Shown here: positions 12,407-13,693 of the stretch, one piece after another
Position numbering within the stretch: the first letter of the stretch is position 1
Layout: each line of letters starts with the position of its first letter
Assembly (NCBI GenBank): GCA_038231495.1
Contig: JBBRLG010000142.1
Location: 1-13,693 of the forward strand
Source: JBBRLG01 sp038231495
Lineage (GTDB): Bacteria; Planctomycetota; Planctomycetia; Gemmatales; Gemmataceae
Reading direction: 5' to 3'
DNA: 13,693 bases
Notes under the pieces: model-generated
What the model was told of the DNA's origin: nothing
Database searches by the model: none
The model's input: the letters and a program-made list of their open reading frames with translations, nothing else
Program-made: the position numbers and the translations under genes

Positions 12407-12849
12407 CGGGTTTCTCCTGGCAAGGGTTCTTCTATGCGGCCACGGGGGTTGGGCCGGCAAGGACAATTACAGGACGATCAACCACTTCCGACCTAACGGG
12501 TGCCTTGCCGCACAATCGCCCCTTTTAGCCACCCTATTATCAGTAAAGCGGTTTAGTTACGTTGTCAAGAGAAAACGGACCCGATGGGCAAACGAATGGT
12601 AATGGGCGGAGAAGGTTTACGGCATGGTTCAAGCGGCATCAGCAGGCGACGACAACGGCAATTCGTTTCATTCACCCACCCGGACACCCCCCCGAACGAA
12701 TCCACCAAGTTGAAAGTTCCAACCAGGAAAAGACTTAATGCATTCGTCGCAGAGCCTGCCCCAGCGTCACGGCCTGGAACAACGATGGCATTCTTTGTCA
12801 CCCCATTCTGAACCAGGCCAGATTTACGCCCTCCGTCGGTCGGCGATAC
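12407..12849. other. 443-bp intergenic region, no gene supported
   Basis: Open frames on both strands here lack recognisable similarity and coding character. The part nearest the 12406 start is richer in A/T than its surroundings and contains a promoter candidate (12536-12568). The part from about 12585 to 12849 shows nothing I can name. Confidence 0.5.
12536..12568 (-). promoter_or_regulatory. Candidate promoter for the 12406-11315 gene
   Basis: On the minus strand a perfect TTGACA (12568-12563) is followed by GATAAT (12541-12536). The spacing is 21 bases, longer than the usual 16-18; TACTGA at 17 and TTTACT at 15 are weaker alternatives for the -10 box. The site is about 130 bases before the start codon. 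Confidence 0.35.
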
Positions 12850-13284
12850 TCAGGAAGAGTTTCGGACTTTGGCTGCCAGTTTGCTGACCGCCCGGTTGGC
12901 AACTTCCAACTCACTTTCGACCGCTTCGACCTGCCGCAGCGTTTCCCAGCTGAACCGCCGTTCCAGCTGGTCGCGCAGCTCGCCGAGTTCTTGTTGAAGC
13001 ACCTGACAGTAATCGAAACCCTGCGACAAACGCCAGGCGTCCGGGCTATAGACGGCCTTCAGATCCCAATTGCCTTCCGAGGTGAGTTTCTCCACCGTGA
13101 CGTAATCGACGATGTAGTTGATCGGGGCACCGGTCGTTTTTTGGGCGACGCCCTCGGTCGTGACCCAGTAGCGGGTGTCGATGGTTTCGAGTTTCAGTTC
13201 GAGTCTGCCCCAGGATTCGGAAATCTGGTACAGCGTCGGCAGACTTCGCAGCGATTGCAGGGCCGGTCGAATCGTCGCAGGCAT
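12850..13284 (-). CDS. Hypothetical protein with C-terminal coiled coil
   Basis: 144 residues, not recognised. It has no signal peptide or membrane segment. The N-terminal part (about 20-85) appears beta-rich, with WGRLELKLETIDTRYWVTTEG and PINYIVDYVTVEKLTSEGNWDLKAVY; the C-terminal part (about 92-140) is a charged heptad-like helix (QVLQQELGELRDQLERRF, then VEAVESELEVANRAVSKLAAKV), suggesting oligomerisation. The ATG at 13284 has only a weak purine-rich stretch upstream (GGGGTGAAAG). It stands alone: the next minus-strand gene begins 443 bp downstream and no gene is visible upstream in the window. No function can be proposed. Confidence 0.6.
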   Translation of the reverse strand: MPATIRPALQSLRSLPTLYQISESWGRLELKLETIDTRYWVTTEGVAQKTTGAPINYIVDYVTVEKLTSEGNWDLKAVYSPDAWRLSQGFDYCQVLQQELGELRDQLERRFSWETLRQVEAVESELEVANRAVSKLAAKVRNSS

Positions 13285-13693
13285 GGTTCGCTTTCACCCC
13301 AGGGGGAGGATTCCGCCGCGGCAAGCGGCTTACCAGTGATCGAACGAACAACAACCATGCCGGTGGCGGAGCGCAGGCTTGCCACTCCCAAACTGAACAC
13401 GGCCAGCGCTGATTAAGCAGGTTACATGCCGTCCCATCGCAGGAAACCATTTTGTACCCGGAAACGACCAGTTGTTGTTCCCATCCACTTACGCCCAATT
13501 CCCTTGCGGCGATCCTGCGCGCCGGGGTCGCGAACCGGTGCCTTTGCGATTTTGTTAGGTTTTCTTAACAAGCCTGGCGAGCCGTGCTAACGGTTGTGCC
13601 GGGATTGCCGCTGGATTGGGTTCCGCGGCTTGTCCTTTATATCCATTTCGTAAGTTCGCTGCCACTGGAGAGGGTGAACTGTCGTAGCCGCAA
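13285..13693. other. 409-bp region at window end, no gene supported
   Basis: No frame on either strand has convincing coding character. It holds a small AT-rich inverted repeat, TTGTTA (13552-13557) with TAACAA (13566-13571), too weak to call a terminator. A purine-rich GGAGAGGG at about 13667 could precede a plus-strand gene starting beyond the window, but none is visible. Confidence 0.4.

Noticed and set aside
11492..12496. Plus-strand open frame of 334 codons
   Set aside because: Antisense to the secreted helical protein, which has a signal peptide and a good ribosome binding site.
13552..13571. TTGTTA/TAACAA inverted repeat as a terminator
   Set aside because: Only six AT-rich pairs with an 8-base loop, and no gene ends nearby on either strand.

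Overview
The window looks like a high-GC bacterial chromosome from the Planctomycetota, most likely the Gemmata/Gemmataceae group. This is judged from protein character, not from a search. The evidence is a transglutaminase-type protein carrying a C-terminal Gemmata-type (TIGR03066/03067-like) beta domain, several secreted proteins of planctomycete type, a linker rich in Pro/Asn, and many intergenic palindromes. No rRNA, tRNA, CRISPR array, integrase or transposase gene was found.

Region 1 (1-1471, plus strand) reads as a piece of an integron gene-cassette array. Two attC-like recombination sites (113-209 and 869-957) share the same architecture: CGAAC/GTTCG-type outer boxes, and a GCT-G-CAC stem with extrahelical G and A at matching positions. 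A DUF6940-like gene (222-806) starts 13 nt after the first site, and a DUF6714-like gene (968-1471) starts 11 nt after the second. No intI gene is in view, and no third attC follows the second gene, so the array may be broken there.

Region 2 (1472-2390) is a 0.9-kb gene-poor boundary. It holds a long imperfect hairpin (1533-1599), a 13-bp inverted repeat (1773-1832), a small single-pass membrane protein gene that seems frameshifted near its start (1962-2151), and two REP-like/terminator-like hairpins.

Region 3 (2391-10425, all minus strand) is, in transcription order: a double-length ABC permease (10425-8677); a NitT/TauT-type ABC ATPase with a C-terminal AAA-associated domain (8672-7341); a PafA-like secreted phosphatase (7154-5391); a stand-alone E2-type acyltransferase-fold protein (5296-4532); and a secreted transglutaminase-like protein (4400-2391). 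Between ATPase and phosphatase lies a 144-bp MITE-like element (7199-7342) with long terminal inverted repeats and a perfect 12-bp flanking duplication. Removing the element and one repeat copy restores an ATPase one residue longer whose stop lies 27 bp before the phosphatase start. This suggests a once tight transporter-phosphatase operon, recently interrupted.

Region 4 (10426-13693, minus strand) has a perfect 40-bp palindrome and a second hairpin (10497-10581), a secreted CxxC protein (11177-10608), tandem terminator-like hairpins (11225-11294), a secreted helical protein (12406-11315) with a possible upstream promoter, and a small hypothetical protein (13284-12850). The last 409 bp hold no supported gene.
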